Source of the DNA: Prostheceraeus crozeri
Taxonomy: Eukaryota; Platyhelminthes; Polycladida; Euryleptidae
Assembly: GCA_907163375.1 (NCBI GenBank)
Contig: CAJQUW010006363.1
Span: 1,009,501-1,073,500 of the forward strand
Direction: 5' to 3'
Length of the DNA: 64,000 bases
Shown one piece after another: positions 61,725-64,000 of the stretch. The position numbers were made by a program, and so were the translations under genes. A model generated the notes under the pieces. That model saw only the letters and a list, made by a program, of their open reading frames with translations, was not told the origin of the DNA and made no database searches. Position 1 is the first letter of the stretch. Each line of letters opens with the position of its first letter.

Positions 61725-64000
61725 AGATATAATTTAGTTATCTAAACTTGTCTGTGTAGTAGCGGGATGCTCTGTGTAGTAGAGCTTTCAGAACCCGTCG
61801 GAATGCTCCATGCAGACCCAATGTGATAGAAAATGGCAAATTTATAATATCCAAGCTCGTAGGAACTGCAAAATTCTTTCAGTTGATATTTGCGGTTTGG
61901 TTACAACAGGTCATAAGTTCACGCTCCGACGCACACGAAGGCATTAGTTCATTTTTCTAGAGACAGAACACTATCATCCAATTTCGTGACACAATGATGG
62001 AGGCACAATGCAAAGTACCTCTTGACTTCTGCCAGGTGCAAACACCAGCTTTTGTAGCTTTTGGATAGTAAATTTTTACTTGACTAGATCTATGATGGAG
62101 TTGTAAAGCATAAGTAAGTACTGTAAGCAAGTAAAGACATACATTTGTAGTTCACAACACCCAATAATGAAAATCGTGCGGTGTACAAACGACGGCTCAC
62201 AGTCAGAAGACATAACAAGCTTGCACTTAACAATATTCAAATTAATTTTAAATAACAAATTATAAAGAAAAACCAGTGTTAAGGAAAATTTTGATGTGCT
62301 AATGATAAAGCTTTTGCTGCACAAAGCGGAAGTTATATTTGGCAGACGGGACTTATCAGAGAAAGTCATTATGGGTTATGTCAAATGGTGATAAGGATGA
62401 GGTGAATTAGAATAAATGTCCGGAAAAGCATGAGCAACGAACATGGACAGTGAGTGCCACAAATAATTCGATGAGCACGGTTTTGAATGCGCTCTGTGTT
62501 GCTACTGGAAAATTCGTTGAGGTTGGCAAAAAGGGGAACAGCACAATCTAAGACACTTCTCACGAAGGCATTATAGACGATGACGAGTTGGTCTTTAGGT
62601 AAATAGTCCTTCAGCTGTCGAAGCATATAGAGTCTGGTGGAAGTTTTCTTACACATGTTGCTATAGTGAAGGGTCCATCGTAAGTTCTCATCAAACAAAA
62701 CACCGAGAATTTTAGCATGTTTTCTAACACTGATGACTGATAATTGGCATTCGATTCTGTCCAGTGATCTGTTGTGTGTGACAAAGAATTGACGGCATTT
62801 TCTTTGTTGGATTGTCATCCTGTTCTCCTGCGTCTTGCAAACTATACAATCGTACCTTCGAGCAATATTCGAGGAGTCTTTATTTAAAGTTATTATTTAA
62901 AAGTTGTTGATGAGAAAGAGGTCATCTGCATATTTCACAAGTATCTGATTCCTCTTTCCAGATATTCTCAAATCAGAGAGGAAATAGGCAAAAATATATC
63001 GACTTAATGAGGACCCTTGGGGAACCCCACTTTTCACCAAACACGCTGCATTCACCATTCCACCATGTTCTGAATAGTCTACTGTTGAGATAATTTCGGA
63101 CGAAAGCAATGACAAAGGAACTAAACTTACCGTTCACCATCTTCTGAAGGAGGACATCGTGGGGAATTTGATCAGAACCCTTCATCAGATCGATGTAGAC
63201 AAAAAAAAGCCATGACATCTGATTTTTGAAAGCTTTCAGTCGCAAAATTTTCGATCGCAATTAACGCACAAATTGTCAAACTGCTTGGGCGACTTGGACT
63301 ACAAGCAAATTGATGTTCGTCGTATCGAGATATAAATTCCTGATTAATTTTCTTTAGTAAAATTCTCTCAAAGATGCGCTCCGGCATTGGTAATATAGAG
63401 ATAGGGCGGATTTCTGATAAATGTGGGGGCTTCGATTTCGGTAAGGGTATCACATCTGCATCTTTCCATTTTTGCGACAAGTCTGCTGAAGGTTTGCAAA
63501 TAGTACATTCGGCAAATTTTGACAAAACGAACCTTAGAACAAGGTCGGATCCTTGCTCTTTACGTGAGTTGATTTTCCTTAGTATTTCACATACGTCCAT
63601 ACTATCAAATTGAAAAGGGGCAGTGAAAGGATGACCAACTTGGTGCGTATTGATCAGGAGGTGTAAACATATGTTGAACATGTGTAATAAACATGCGTTT
63701 CATCGTTTGTTGCTTTCCAAAATTGCGTCAAACATGTTACACGTGTTACTACATAATGTCTTGAAAAGTCAAGGTACCCGACGAAAAGCATTGGCAAGGC
63801 CTTTGAATCAATTTGCTTTTGCTTTGAGATTCTCTCGGTTTTTCTTTTTGATATTATTTCCATTTGCAAGGTCTATTTTTGTTTTGTTACACATAATATA
63901 TTCTGTTAATACGAGGTGACTGGTGGATAACACCAGAACTTATAGGTTATAGGATAGCGGTTTCTTCAACATGTTTATGGCCAAATGTCAACTTTCCTTT
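61725..64000. other. 3' flank or continuing intron
   Basis: There is no further host exon that I can recognise. The stretch from about 62.37 kb to at least 63.87 kb is a minus-strand LINE. Confidence 0.55.
62370..63900 (-). pseudogene. LINE reverse transcriptase (CR1/Jockey-like), minus strand
   Basis: In minus-strand order: the fingers SQKWKDADVIPLPKSKPPHL with EIRPISILPMPERIFERILL (motif 0-2), then a degraded 'FVYIDLMKGSDQIPHDVLLQ' (motif A; usual D-F-x-K-A-F-D), GVPQGSSLSRYIFAYFLSDL (motif B), ILVKYADDLFL (catalytic YADD), and the thumb ILGVLFDENLRWTLHYSNMC with FVRSVLDCAVPLF. The frame changes at least twice and the endonuclease is not clear, so the copy is dead but not very old. Confidence 0.85.

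Noticed and set aside
1-64000. CRISPR arrays, rRNA genes, bacterial operons
   Set aside because: None seen; spliced exons and transposon content show an animal nuclear genome.

Overview
The window is AT-rich genomic DNA from an invertebrate animal. It has long and very short GT-AG introns, dense LINE, SINE, hAT, piggyBac and mariner debris, and a nuclear-type tRNA-Val. It is dominated by one plus-strand gene, an intersectin (ITSN/Dap160 family) endocytic scaffold, whose recognised exons run from about 8.5 kb to 61.7 kb. The sequence does not settle the phylum.

Gene layout: EH1 (8.5-12.9 kb), EH2 (16.7-22.4 kb), coiled coil (34.8-39.8 kb), a linker full of DPF motifs (40.9-44.9 kb), SH3-A (46.9-50.5 kb, split by introns), SH3-B and SH3-C in one exon (52.7-53.2 kb), SH3-D in two exons (53.5 and 58.6 kb) and SH3-E (61.4 kb). 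Using the ATG at 8513 and the stop at 61722, eighteen exons join in matching splice phases to 4386 nt, a multiple of three, or 1461 codons plus a stop. This is a strong internal check on the exon model. The true 5' start is uncertain. The last exon also carries a good splice donor 6 nt before its stop, so a longer isoform continuing past the window is possible.

Most notable: three tandem phase-2 microexons of 51, 48 and 48 nt lie in the intron that splits SH3-A. Each encodes a PxLPPR-x-YK segment, a class II SH3 ligand. Including any of them would place an SH3-binding peptide inside an SH3 domain. A 28-bp intronic hairpin lies between the first two. The linker before SH3-A has ten DPF motifs, an Eps15-like feature, and the linkers between SH3 domains carry repeated YxxL motifs. 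Together these suggest a scaffold with many AP-2-type contacts and an alternatively spliced SH3-A.

The 5' flank (1-8.5 kb) holds a MITE, a degraded ~24-bp minisatellite, a mariner-like transposase remnant, and a hAT element with a nested MITE. The large introns hold further nested elements. Intron 4 has a hAT inside a hAT plus a tRNA-derived SINE. Intron 5 has an old minus-strand piggyBac broken by two retroelement-type insertions, a nearly complete piggyBac with TTAA duplications, and the tRNA-Val gene. Intron 6 has a near-identical copy of an unclassified ~0.7-kb repeat. A nearly intact mariner starts 46 bp past a splice junction at 50.5 kb. A minus-strand LINE reverse transcriptase closes the window (62.4-63.9 kb).
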